NCBI RefSeq assembly: GCF_002305875.1
Contig: NZ_CP022098.1
Coordinates: 2,418,001 to 2,482,000 of the forward strand
Direction: 5' to 3'
Source: Cystobacter fuscus
GTDB lineage: Bacteria > Myxococcota > Myxococcia > Myxococcales > Myxococcaceae
Length of the DNA: 64,000 nt
Below the pieces are notes generated by a model. The model made no database searches and had not been told where the DNA came from. It was given only the letters and a program-made list of their open reading frames with translations. Position numbers and translations under genes: made by a program. The number at the start of each line of letters is the position of its first letter. The stretch's first letter is position 1. Of this stretch, positions 42,955 to 52,270 are shown in pieces.

Positions 42955-43185
42955 CTACTGCTTCTTGCGCGCCTCCTCGTCCTCGGGCGTGTCCAGGCGC
43001 CGCAGCAGGGTGTTCTGCGCGTAGCCGGCACGCTCCAGGCGCTGGGTCTCGATGACATCGGCGACCTTGGTGCATACCTGACCGAGCACACGCAGCGACT
43101 CGGCCAGGACCTTCTCCACCTGGTCCTGTGCATCCGCCCGCTTGATGACGGTCCGTTCTCGGCGGAACAACGAGGGCAACTTCAT
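42955..43185 (-). CDS. Small conserved-looking protein of unknown function
   Basis: 76 residues from the ATG giving MKLPSLFRRERTVIKR (a TTG 3 codons earlier is possible). Largely one amphipathic helix: DAQDQVEKVLAESLRVLGQVCTKVADVIETQRLERAGYAQNTLLRRL, with a highly charged end (DTPEDEEARKKQ). No motif recognised. The short gap to the amidohydrolase suggests it is translated from the same message. Confidence 0.6.
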   Translation of the reverse strand: MKLPSLFRRERTVIKRADAQDQVEKVLAESLRVLGQVCTKVADVIETQRLERAGYAQNTLLRRLDTPEDEEARKKQ

Positions 43186-43477
43186 CCCAGGCAATCTAAG
43201 GGATGACCCGTTCGGGGGCCACTGTCGCTCGCTTCCTCCAGACCGTGGGGCGGCCGGGCGGGTCGATCAACAGATTGACACCACAGCAAATTTACAAAGT
43301 GTACGCCGCCTGTCGGTGGACGGGGGCGGCTTCGAGGGAAAGCGTTTTCTATAGGACCGTGGAGACGGCCTTTCACGAATTTTCAAAGGGGGGGATGGCG
43401 CGCGGAAAATTTGTGACTACAGTGATTCCACTCACGTGCCGGCAATCGTGTCGGACGGTCGAAAGGGGGACTGCGCA
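43186..43477. other. Intergenic region with possible promoter
   Basis: 0.29 kb without a gene. It contains a perfect -35 TTGACA at 43275-43280 followed at 17 bases by AGTGTA, a weak -10, and two AT-richer patches around 43285-43300 and 43405-43425. GTGA...CACTCAC inverted elements near 43413-43435 may be regulatory. Probably the promoter region of the small downstream gene. Confidence 0.4.
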
Positions 43478-43750
43478 ATGGCTTATGACGGCGAATTGGT
43501 GAAGATGGCGAACGGCCGCTGGGCGCGGTTCCAGCGCTGCCAGGTGTACCGCCCGGGCGTCGATGACGCGGGCGAGACGATGATGTTGATCGCAGTGGAG
43601 TTGGACGAGCGCTACCAGCGCTTGTTGGATGAGGCAGCGGACTCGCTGGCGGATTACCGGCAGAGAGGCATCGTGGTGCAGGCGACGCTGGATGATGCAG
43701 CGCAGCGTCTGACCTTGCAGACGGAGTTGCAGTCGAGTGCGGTGAATTAG
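43478..43750 (+). CDS. Small protein of unknown function
   Basis: 90 residues, start MAYDGELVKMANG with GGGGA 7 bases upstream. One compact mixed domain (RWARFQRCQVYRPGVDDAGETMMLIAVELDERYQRLLDEAADSLADYRQRGIVVQATLDDAAQRLTLQTEL), acidic, no signal or membrane segment. No family recognised. It stops immediately where the convergent TatD-like gene stops: zero bases between the two stop codons. Confidence 0.6.
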   Translation: MAYDGELVKMANGRWARFQRCQVYRPGVDDAGETMMLIAVELDERYQRLLDEAADSLADYRQRGIVVQATLDDAAQRLTLQTELQSSAVN

Positions 43751-44530
43751 TCAGCGGGGCTGGTAGAAGCGCGCGGCGTTTTCATGGGCCACGCGCTTCA
43801 CCACCCTCTCCGACAGCTTCGCCTTGGTCAGCAGGTTGGCCAGGCGTGCCAGTCCGAGGATGTCCCCGGCGCCATCGCCGGCATCGGAGTTGAGCACCAG
43901 CCGCTCGCTGCCCAACCGGCGCACCAGCGCCACGGCGCGTTCGGCCCGGAGCGCCTCCGGATGGAGGGTCAATCCCGCCCAATGCCCACAACCGAGGATG
44001 TTGCGCACGGTGCGGCCGTTGGCGTGGTCCACGAGCACGCGCGAGGGCAGCACGCCGGAGTCGCGCAAGAGGGTGAGGATGCGCCGGGTGTGGCGTTCCT
44101 TGTCGAGCACGGGCGTGTGCACCACCACCTTGAGCTTGAGCTGGCGCGCGAGCGCGAGCTGCTCGATGAAGGCCTCTTCCTCCTCGATGCCGCCCGAGTG
44201 CAGACCCGTCTCGCCCAGGGCCACGACGCGGCCACCCCGGAAGTAGTCGGGTAGGTGGGAGAGCACCTCGGACAGGCCTCGGCGGGGGATGCAGCGCGGG
44301 TGCACGCCCAGCACCGCCCAGGCGCGGATGCCCAGCCGCTCCAGGCGCGGCAGTTGCTTGAGCACCAGGTCGTCGAAGTGCTTGCGCAGCGCCTTGGGCG
44401 TGGGCTCGGGCAGGTGGTGGGCCACCACGATGGCCCGCTCCACCCCGAAATAGCGCATGGACTCGAGGTCCTGATCGCTCAGGGACTCGGGGTGGAGGTG
44501 TGCGTCGAAGAGTTCGGGCAGTTCGGGCAC
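43751..44530 (-). CDS. TatD-like metal-dependent hydrolase
   Basis: 259 residues from a GTG giving VPELPELFDAHLHPES, preceded by AGAGGA about 11 bases upstream. Signature residues: HxH in DAHLHPE, GETGLHSGG (Glu), VVHTPVLD (His), LVDHANG (His) and LNSDAGDG (Asp), the TatD-type TIM barrel set. TatD enzymes are 3'-5' DNases or D-aminoacyl/other hydrolases; function not fixed. Starts 20 bases after the gamma-glutamyltransferase stop on the same strand. Confidence 0.82.
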   Translation of the reverse strand: MPELPELFDAHLHPESLSDQDLESMRYFGVERAIVVAHHLPEPTPKALRKHFDDLVLKQLPRLERLGIRAWAVLGVHPRCIPRRGLSEVLSHLPDYFRGGRVVALGETGLHSGGIEEEEAFIEQLALARQLKLKVVVHTPVLDKERHTRRILTLLRDSGVLPSRVLVDHANGRTVRNILGCGHWAGLTLHPEALRAERAVALVRRLGSERLVLNSDAGDGAGDILGLARLANLLTKAKLSERVVKRVAHENAARFYQPR

Positions 44531-44550
44531 GGTGGCGCGCGTCCTCTCGG

Positions 44551-46326
44551 TCAGTCCTGGCCCAGGGCGGTGCCTTCGTTGCGCGGGTCGCTCGCCGCGC
44601 TGCGCAGGTTCGTCCGGGGATCGCTGTAGACGGCCTCCGCGTCGCCCCAGGCCGGCAGCCGGCGCAGCTTGTGGCCCTTGGCCTCCAGCGCCTGGAGCGT
44701 GGCCGTCTCCAGCCCCCACTGGTCCACCCACAGTTCATCCGGGAGGTACTGGTGGTGAAGACGGCCCTGTCCCACCGCGCGCGTCACGTCCATGCCCTGG
44801 TCCACGACGTTGGAGATGACCTGGATGACGGTGGTGGGGATGGTGGAGCCCCCGGGGCTGCCCACCGCGAGCATCACCTTCTTCGGGTCCTCCTTGGAGA
44901 AGACGAGCGTGGGGGACATGGAGGACAGGGGCACCTTGCCCGGAGCGATGGCGTTGGCCTCGTAGCCCACGAGCCCGTAGGCATTGGGCACCCCGGGCCG
45001 CGCGGAGAAGTCGTCCATCTGGTCGTTGAGCAGGATGCCCGTGCCCTTGGCCACCACGCACGAGCCGAAGCCGTAGTTCACCGTGGTGGTGAGCGCCACG
45101 GCGTTGCCGTCCTTGTCGATGACGGACACGTGCGTGGTGTTCTTCTTCTCCGAGGACGTGGAGGGATCATACCAGCCGGCATCCTGCTTCTTGAGCGTGG
45201 AGCCGCCCGCGTCCTCTCCGGGAGGCAGGAGCGAGGCGCTGGGGGTGGCCTTCTTCGGATCGATGCTGCCGGCCAGGTCCGCGAGGTAGCCGGACGAGGT
45301 GAGGCGCTCCAGGGGGATCTGCACCATGGCGGGGTCTCCCAGGAACTTCGTGCGGTCCACGTACGCGCGACGCAGCGTCTCGGCGTACAGGTGGAGCTCC
45401 TCCGGGTCGCGGAAGGCGAGTCCCTGGGGCCGCAGCTTCTCCAGCACGCCGAGCGTCTGCACCACCGCGACTCCCCCCGCGCTCGGCGGCGGCATGGTGA
45501 GCAGCCGGTGGCCGCGGTAGCTGCCCTCCATGGGCGCGTGGGTGCGCGTCTTGTAGGCCTTCAGGTCCTCGCGGGTGAGCAGGCCGCCTCCGGCCTTCAC
45601 CGTGTCCACCATCGCCTGGGCGAGCGCGCCCGTGTAGAAGGGCGCCGGGCCGCTCTTGGCGAGCGTGGTGAGCGTGCGGGCCAGGTCCGGCTGGCGCAGC
45701 GTGTGCCCGATGGGCGGCGCCTCCAGCTCGCCCTCGGCGTTCTTCACGAGGAAGATGCGCGTGGCCTCCGGATCCCGACCCAGGCAGTCGCGCCGCGCCC
45801 TCGCCATGGCCTGGTACTTGGGCGACACCCAGAAGCCCGCGCGCGCCGCCTCGATGGCCGGCTGCAACACCACCGCGCGCGACAGCTTGCCGTGCTTCTC
45901 GAGCAGCTCGAGATAGCCCGCCACCGCCCCGGGCACGGCCACGCTCAGCACGCCGTCCGTGGACAGTCCCGGCACCACCTTGCCGTCCTTGACGTACATG
46001 TCCCGGGTGGCGGCCTGGGGAGCCACCTCGCGGAAGTCCAACGCCCGCGTCTCGCCCGTCTTCGCGTCATGCACCAGCGCGAACCCACCCCCGCCCAGCC
46101 CCGAGTGGTAGGGCCCCACCACCGCCAGGGTGAAGACCGCCGCCACCGCCGCGTCCACCGCGTTGCCGCCCTTGTCCAGCATCTTCAGCGCGGCCTCGCT
46201 CGCCATCGGGTGGGCCGTCGCCACCGCGCCGCCCCGGTACTGTCGCGCCGCCCCCGCCGGACCCGCCGCGAGCAATACGCCCAGTGCCAGCGACCAGCTC
46301 TTCCGGAGAGTCCACATCTTTCCCAT
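44551..46326 (-). CDS. ggt: Gamma-glutamyltransferase
   Basis: 591 residues from MGKMWTLRKSW (another ATG lies 3 codons on). A signal peptide ends near GPAGAA, so it is periplasmic or secreted. It is an N-terminal nucleophile hydrolase cleaved before Thr397 (KKNTTHVSVID). The large-subunit motif GGNAVDAAVAAVFTLAVVGPYHSGLGGGGF and the small-subunit run SMSPTLVFSKED, VGSPGGSTIPTTVIQVISN are standard. It cleaves gamma-glutamyl bonds of glutathione and transfers the glutamyl group to water or amino acids. Followed closely by the TatD-like gene. Diverges from glmU. Confidence 0.93.
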   Translation of the reverse strand: MGKMWTLRKSWSLALGVLLAAGPAGAARQYRGGAVATAHPMASEAALKMLDKGGNAVDAAVAAVFTLAVVGPYHSGLGGGGFALVHDAKTGETRALDFREVAPQAATRDMYVKDGKVVPGLSTDGVLSVAVPGAVAGYLELLEKHGKLSRAVVLQPAIEAARAGFWVSPKYQAMARARRDCLGRDPEATRIFLVKNAEGELEAPPIGHTLRQPDLARTLTTLAKSGPAPFYTGALAQAMVDTVKAGGGLLTREDLKAYKTRTHAPMEGSYRGHRLLTMPPPSAGGVAVVQTLGVLEKLRPQGLAFRDPEELHLYAETLRRAYVDRTKFLGDPAMVQIPLERLTSSGYLADLAGSIDPKKATPSASLLPPGEDAGGSTLKKQDAGWYDPSTSSEKKNTTHVSVIDKDGNAVALTTTVNYGFGSCVVAKGTGILLNDQMDDFSARPGVPNAYGLVGYEANAIAPGKVPLSSMSPTLVFSKEDPKKVMLAVGSPGGSTIPTTVIQVISNVVDQGMDVTRAVGQGRLHHQYLPDELWVDQWGLETATLQALEAKGHKLRRLPAWGDAEAVYSDPRTNLRSAASDPRNEGTALGQD

Positions 46327-46742
46327 CCGCACGTGCCACGCCTCCATCTCAGGCCTGCAACTCGTTCTTCCCCGCGCCGGGGGTTCTGGAGTATCCCGGC
46401 CGCCGGCCGGACCCACCACAACGCATTTCATTTCGAAGTGTCCGGCGGACGCCACCCACGATGGACCACGGATGGACGGGACCTGGCGGGCCCGGCATCT
46501 TGCGTGGGACGTCGCCATGGCGCCGGGGAACCATGAACGCCGAGCCGAACCCAGTCAATCCAACGATGCCACCGCCACCGGATGTGTCCGTGACGACGCT
46601 CTTCCTCAAGCCCGTCTATGGCATCACCGTGAGCCGCAACACCCTGTCCGTGTCCGTCAGGGCGCATCTGGAGGATGCTCGCGGGCCCCGTTCCGCGGCT
46701 CGTGGTTGACGTGCCCTGAAGCGATCCCTAGTTATCGCCGAC
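46327..46742. other. Divergent ggt-glmU intergenic region
   Basis: 0.42 kb holding both promoters. It contains one plausible small gene, listed separately, and GC-rich inverted repeats (such as CGGCCGCCGGCCG near 46400) but no recognisable -35/-10 pair. Confidence 0.45.
46533..46709 (+). CDS. Possible small protein upstream of glmU
   Basis: 58 codons from MNAEPNPVNPTMPPPP, with GGGGA 3 bases before the ATG. A Pro-rich N-terminus is followed by SVTTLFLKPVYGITVSRNTLSVSVRAHLED, a natural-looking amphipathic beta stretch. No family known. It ends 33 bases before glmU. It may be real or chance; codon bias is moderate. Confidence 0.35.
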   Translation: MNAEPNPVNPTMPPPPDVSVTTLFLKPVYGITVSRNTLSVSVRAHLEDARGPRSAARG

Positions 46743-48179
46743 ATGACAACTCCTTTGGCGGCGGTGGTGCTGTGCGCGGGCAAGGGCACGCGGATGCGCT
46801 CGGAGAAGGCCAAGGTCCTTCACCCCATTCTCGGCAAGCCCCTGTGTTTCTATCCCCTGATGCGTGCGCTGGAGCTGGGCGCCTCGCCCGTGGTGCCGGT
46901 GGTGGGACACCAGGCGAGCGAGGTGGAGCGCTCCGTACGCGACCTCTTCGCCGCCGCGCCCCTGCGCTTCGCGCTCCAGAAGGAGCAGCGGGGCACGGCC
47001 GACGCGGTGCGCTCGGCCGAGGAGGCACTCAAGGACTTCAAGGGCCGCGTGCTCATCCTCTACGGGGACGTGCCGCTCGTGCGCCGCGAGACACTCGCCG
47101 CGCTCATCACCGCGCATGAGAAGGGCGGGGGCGTGCTCTCGCTCGTGTCCACCCGGCTGGAGGATCCCACCGGCTACGGGCGCGTCATCCGCGAGGGCGG
47201 CCTCGTCAAGCGCATCGTCGAGCACAAGGACTGCTCCCCCGAGGAGCGCCTGGTGCGCGAGTGCAACGCCGGCATCTACCTCGTCGACTCGTCCTTCCTC
47301 TGGGCGGCGCTGGCCAACATCAAGAGCACCAACGCCCAGGGCGAGTTCTACCTCACGGACCTGGTGGAGATGGCCGCCTCGCAGGGGCCGGTGCCCGCCA
47401 TCGAGGCGGACTTCAACGAGACGGCCGGGGTGAACGACCGCGTGGAGCTGGCCGCGCGCGCCAGGGACCTGCAGCAGCGCATCAACACCTGGCACATGCG
47501 CAACGGCGTCACCCTGGCCGACCCCGCCACCACCTACATCGAGGAGGGCGTGACGATCGGCCCGGACACCGAGGTGGCCCCGGGAGTCAGCCTGACGGGC
47601 GCCACCGTGGTGGGCAGCCGCGTCACTATCGGCCAGGGCTGCGTGCTGCACGCCTCCTCGGTCGCCGACGGAACGACCCTGAAGCCCTACACGGTGCTGG
47701 AGGAGGCCCGCGTCGGCGAGCGGTGTATCCTGGGGCCCTTCTCGCGGCTGCGGCCCGGGACGGAGCTCGCCGAGGAAGTACATCTGGGTAATTTCGTGGA
47801 GACGAAGAAGGCCCGCCTCGGCCGGGGCACCAAGGCCAACCATCTGGCCTACCTGGGCGACGCGAAGATCGGCTCCGGGGTGAACGTCGGCGCCGGCACC
47901 ATCACCTGCAACTATGACGGAGTGAACAAACACCTCACCGAACTCGGGGACGGAGTGTTCATTGGCTCCGACTCCCAGCTCGTCGCCCCGGTCAAGGTCG
48001 GCGACGGTGCCTATGTCGGTGCGGGCACCACGGTGACGAAAGATGTGCCCTCCGGGAGTCTCGCCGTGTCCCGTGCGCCGCAGGTGATCAAGGAAGGGTG
48101 GGTCGAGCGCCACAAGGCTCGGCTCAAGAAGTCCGCGGAATCAAGCCCGGCCAAGCCGGACAAGGTGTCGACGGGGTAG
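46743..48179 (+). CDS. glmU: Bifunctional UDP-GlcNAc pyrophosphorylase/glucosamine-1-phosphate acetyltransferase
   Basis: 478 residues. The N-terminal Rossmann pyrophosphorylase has LCAGKGTRM (10-18), the Lys of the KxKVLH region, and LYGDVPLV. From about 245 a left-handed beta-helix acetyltransferase follows (hexapeptide repeats [28 protein letters not shown]), with [24 protein letters not shown] and [19 protein letters not shown]. It makes UDP-GlcNAc for peptidoglycan and surface polysaccharide. The C-terminal tail is rich in Lys/Ser/Pro. glmS follows in the same direction, so both early and late steps of the pathway are co-expressed. Confidence 0.97.
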   Translation: MTTPLAAVVLCAGKGTRMRSEKAKVLHPILGKPLCFYPLMRALELGASPVVPVVGHQASEVERSVRDLFAAAPLRFALQKEQRGTADAVRSAEEALKDFKGRVLILYGDVPLVRRETLAALITAHEKGGGVLSLVSTRLEDPTGYGRVIREGGLVKRIVEHKDCSPEERLVRECNAGIYLVDSSFLWAALANIKSTNAQGEFYLTDLVEMAASQGPVPAIEADFNETAGVNDRVELAARARDLQQRINTWHMRNGVTLADPATTYIEEGVTIGPDTEVAPGVSLTGATVVGSRVTIGQGCVLHASSVADGTTLKPYTVLEEARVGERCILGPFSRLRPGTELAEEVHLGNFVETKKARLGRGTKANHLAYLGDAKIGSGVNVGAGTITCNYDGVNKHLTELGDGVFIGSDSQLVAPVKVGDGAYVGAGTTVTKDVPSGSLAVSRAPQVIKEGWVERHKARLKKSAESSPAKPDKVSTG

Positions 48180-48288
48180 TGGCGTGGGTCTTGCTTGTCG
48201 TCAGGGCGATCGAGGTCGCCCGATGTAGGTGGGTTTGCTCCCCGGGTGGAAGCTCGGGGACCATGGGCGTGAGAGAGGACAGAACAAT

Positions 48289-50124
<1,836 letters not shown>

Positions 50125-50170
50125 TCCGCCTCGCTCCGGCCTCCGCTCCCCTCGCGGGGGACGGCGAACG

Positions 50171-50208
50171 ACGCCCGGGTGCCTCCCTCACGAGGCCCCG
50201 GGCGTTTT
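50171..50208 (+). terminator. Terminator of the glmU-glmS operon
   Basis: ACGCCCGGG (50171-50179) pairs with CCCGGGCGT (50197-50205), followed by TTTT. A textbook factor-independent terminator 46 bases after the glmS stop. Confidence 0.85.
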
Positions 50209-50382
50209 CATGTCCGGCCCGGCCCAGATGTTGATGCTCTGGGGAAGCTTTGTGGGATCCAGGTAGGTACGCTCCAGCAGGATTGTCACGGAATTTTAGC
50301 AATCCGCTTCTCGCCTTTTTCTCGACTTCTTGGTAATTGGTGTCGCGAAGTCAACGACTCCGGTGAGGAAAGGCCAAGAAGA

Positions 50383-51156
50383 ATGCGCACCATGAACGGG
50401 CTCTCGGTCGCGGTGGTGTCTGGCCTGTTGCTCGGCGGTTGCGGAGTCACGGACCTGGGCGGTGAAGGCGTCGCCAGCCAGCTCGAGCAAGACTTCGGTG
50501 GCCCGAGCGGCCTCATGGACTTCTTCGAGAGTCACACGGAGGAGGAGATCCGGGGGGCGATGGCGCTCTACGGCGTCGGCTACGTTGCCCACGGGAACGT
50601 CACCGCGGCGTTGATCAGCGACTGCCCGAAGTTCTTCCCGTCGGGAGACCGGAGCATCTGGCACAACTTCGACGGCGAGTACTACTTCATCGACAGCGCG
50701 GGCCGGCCGAACCGGGCGTACAAGTACCTGCCGCCGATCGTCGCCGCGCCGCGCATCGACTCCTGTCAGACGAGCGTGGGGCAGTGGGGCGACGCGGAAA
50801 ACCCCAGCAACGACTACGACGGGGGACACCTCATCGGTTCACAGCTCGGGGGCTGGGGCGGGCGGGCGAACATCGTGCCCCAGGATGCCAACTTCAACCG
50901 GGGCAACTGGGTGCAGCTCGAGAACAAGATGGCCAAGTGTGGGAGCCTGCCGAGCGGCCGGTTGCGCTACTACATCGGTGCGAACTACCCGAACTCCACC
51001 ACGCTCATCCCCAACACCATGACGATGGAGATCACCAACCAGTCCACGGGGAGCGCTGTGTCCATGTCTTTCTCGAACGTGGACTCCGGTGGCTCGAACG
51101 GCACGAACGAGCGGACCCGTGGCGTGAATTGGTTGTCGAGCCAAGGCTGCAACTGA
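50383..51156 (+). CDS. Secreted DNA/RNA non-specific endonuclease lipoprotein
   Basis: 257 residues starting at MRTMNGLSVAVVSG; AGGAAAGG and AAGAAGA precede the ATG. The lipobox LLGGC makes Cys20 the lipidated residue. The nuclease core contains YDGGHLIGSQLGGWGGRANIVPQDANFNRGNWVQLE: a beta-beta-alpha-metal nuclease of the Endonuclease_NS type with catalytic His149. The common DRGH is DGGH here. Three Cys suggest disulphides. It degrades nucleic acids outside the cell for nutrition or predation. It converges with the nrdAB operon. Confidence 0.85.
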   Translation: MRTMNGLSVAVVSGLLLGGCGVTDLGGEGVASQLEQDFGGPSGLMDFFESHTEEEIRGAMALYGVGYVAHGNVTAALISDCPKFFPSGDRSIWHNFDGEYYFIDSAGRPNRAYKYLPPIVAAPRIDSCQTSVGQWGDAENPSNDYDGGHLIGSQLGGWGGRANIVPQDANFNRGNWVQLENKMAKCGSLPSGRLRYYIGANYPNSTTLIPNTMTMEITNQSTGSAVSMSFSNVDSGGSNGTNERTRGVNWLSSQGCN

Positions 51157-51158
51157 TG

Positions 51159-51190
51159 CGTCCACCCCCAGCGCTCTCGGGGGGTGGACG
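51159..51190. terminator. Bidirectional terminator between nuclease and nrdB
   Basis: CGTCCACCCCC (51159-51169) pairs with GGGGGTGGACG (51180-51190), an 11-bp perfect stem in the 52 bases between two convergent stops. Serves both operons. Confidence 0.75.
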
Positions 51191-51208
51191 ATATCCAGGT
51201 CCAGGCGC

Positions 51209-52270
51209 CTAGAACGCGGCGTCGAAGGTCACTTCCCCGACGACGCCCACCTGGTAGGCGGACACGCGGCGCTCGAAGAAGTTGGCCAGCTCCTGCACGT
51301 CCTGCAGGTCCATGAAGCCGAACGGATTCTTGGCCCCGTAGCGCTTGGGCAGCTCCAGCAGGGTGAGGCGCTGATCCGCCACGTACTCGAGGTACTGGCG
51401 CATCTCGTTCACGGACAGCCCCGCCACGCCGCCGCCCAGCAGGTCCTCGGCGAAGCGCAGCTCACACGCCACCGCCTCCTCCATCATGGTCACCACGTCG
51501 CGCTCCATCTGCGCGTCGAAGAGGCCGGGCTCCTCGCGGCGCACGCACTTGACCACCTCGAAGGCGAACGCCATGTGGGCGCTCTCGTCGCGGAACACCC
51601 AGTTGGTGCCCCCGGCGAGGCCGTGGAGCAGCCCGCGCGAGCGCAGGAAGTACACGTAGGCGAAGGCCGCGAAGAAGAAGAGCCCCTCGATGCAGGCCGC
51701 GAAGCAGATGAGGTTGAGCAGGAAGGCGCGGCGCTGCTCGCGCGTCTCCAGCCTGTCGAGCTGGTGCACCGAGTCCATCCACTTGAAGCAGAAGGCGGCC
51801 TTCTCCTGGATGCTCGGGATGTTGTCGATGGCGGCGAACGCCTTGGCGCGCTCGGCGGGGTCCGGCACGTACGTGTCGAGCAGCGTGAGGTAGAACTGCA
51901 CGTGCAGTGCCTCCTCGTAGAGCTGGCGGGACAGGTACATGCGCGCCTCGGGCGCGTTCACGTGCTTGTACAGGTTGAGCACGAGGTTGTTGGACACGAT
52001 GGAGTCGCCCGTGGCGAAGAAGGCCACGAGGCGCTGGATGAGGTGGCGGTCCGCGGCCGACATCTTCGAGCGGAGATCTCCCACGTCCGTGGAGAAGTCC
52101 ACCTCCTCCACCGTCCAGGTGTTCTTGATGGCGTTGCGGTACATCTCGAAGAACGCCGGGTACTGCATGGGGCGCAGGGTGAGGTTGAGCCCCGGATCGA
52201 GCAGGCGCCCGCCCGTCTTGGGAGTCGCGTTGGAGGGCATGGGGGTCTCGAGCGGCTTGGCGGCGGTCAC
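51209..52270 (-). CDS. nrdB: Class I ribonucleotide reductase small subunit
   Basis: 353 residues. The start is taken as GTG overlapping the nrdA TGA (GTGA); an ATG 10 codons later (MPSNATPK) is the alternative. The di-iron site is intact: Asp in FFATGDSIVSNN, Glu and His in YEEALHVQF, the radical Tyr four residues after that His (HVQFY), Glu in CIEGLFFFAAF, and Glu and His in RDESAHMAF. The class Ia-like small subunit carries the tyrosyl radical for NrdA. Cotranslated with nrdA; the end shares a terminator with the opposite nuclease. Confidence 0.95.
   Translation of the reverse strand: MTAAKPLETPMPSNATPKTGGRLLDPGLNLTLRPMQYPAFFEMYRNAIKNTWTVEEVDFSTDVGDLRSKMSAADRHLIQRLVAFFATGDSIVSNNLVLNLYKHVNAPEARMYLSRQLYEEALHVQFYLTLLDTYVPDPAERAKAFAAIDNIPSIQEKAAFCFKWMDSVHQLDRLETREQRRAFLLNLICFAACIEGLFFFAAFAYVYFLRSRGLLHGLAGGTNWVFRDESAHMAFAFEVVKCVRREEPGLFDAQMERDVVTMMEEAVACELRFAEDLLGGGVAGLSVNEMRQYLEYVADQRLTLLELPKRYGAKNPFGFMDLQDVQELANFFERRVSAYQVGVVGEVTFDAAF

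Noticed and set aside
48180-48288. glmS ribozyme between glmU and glmS
   Set aside because: No conserved ribozyme core was seen and this class is known from Gram-positives.
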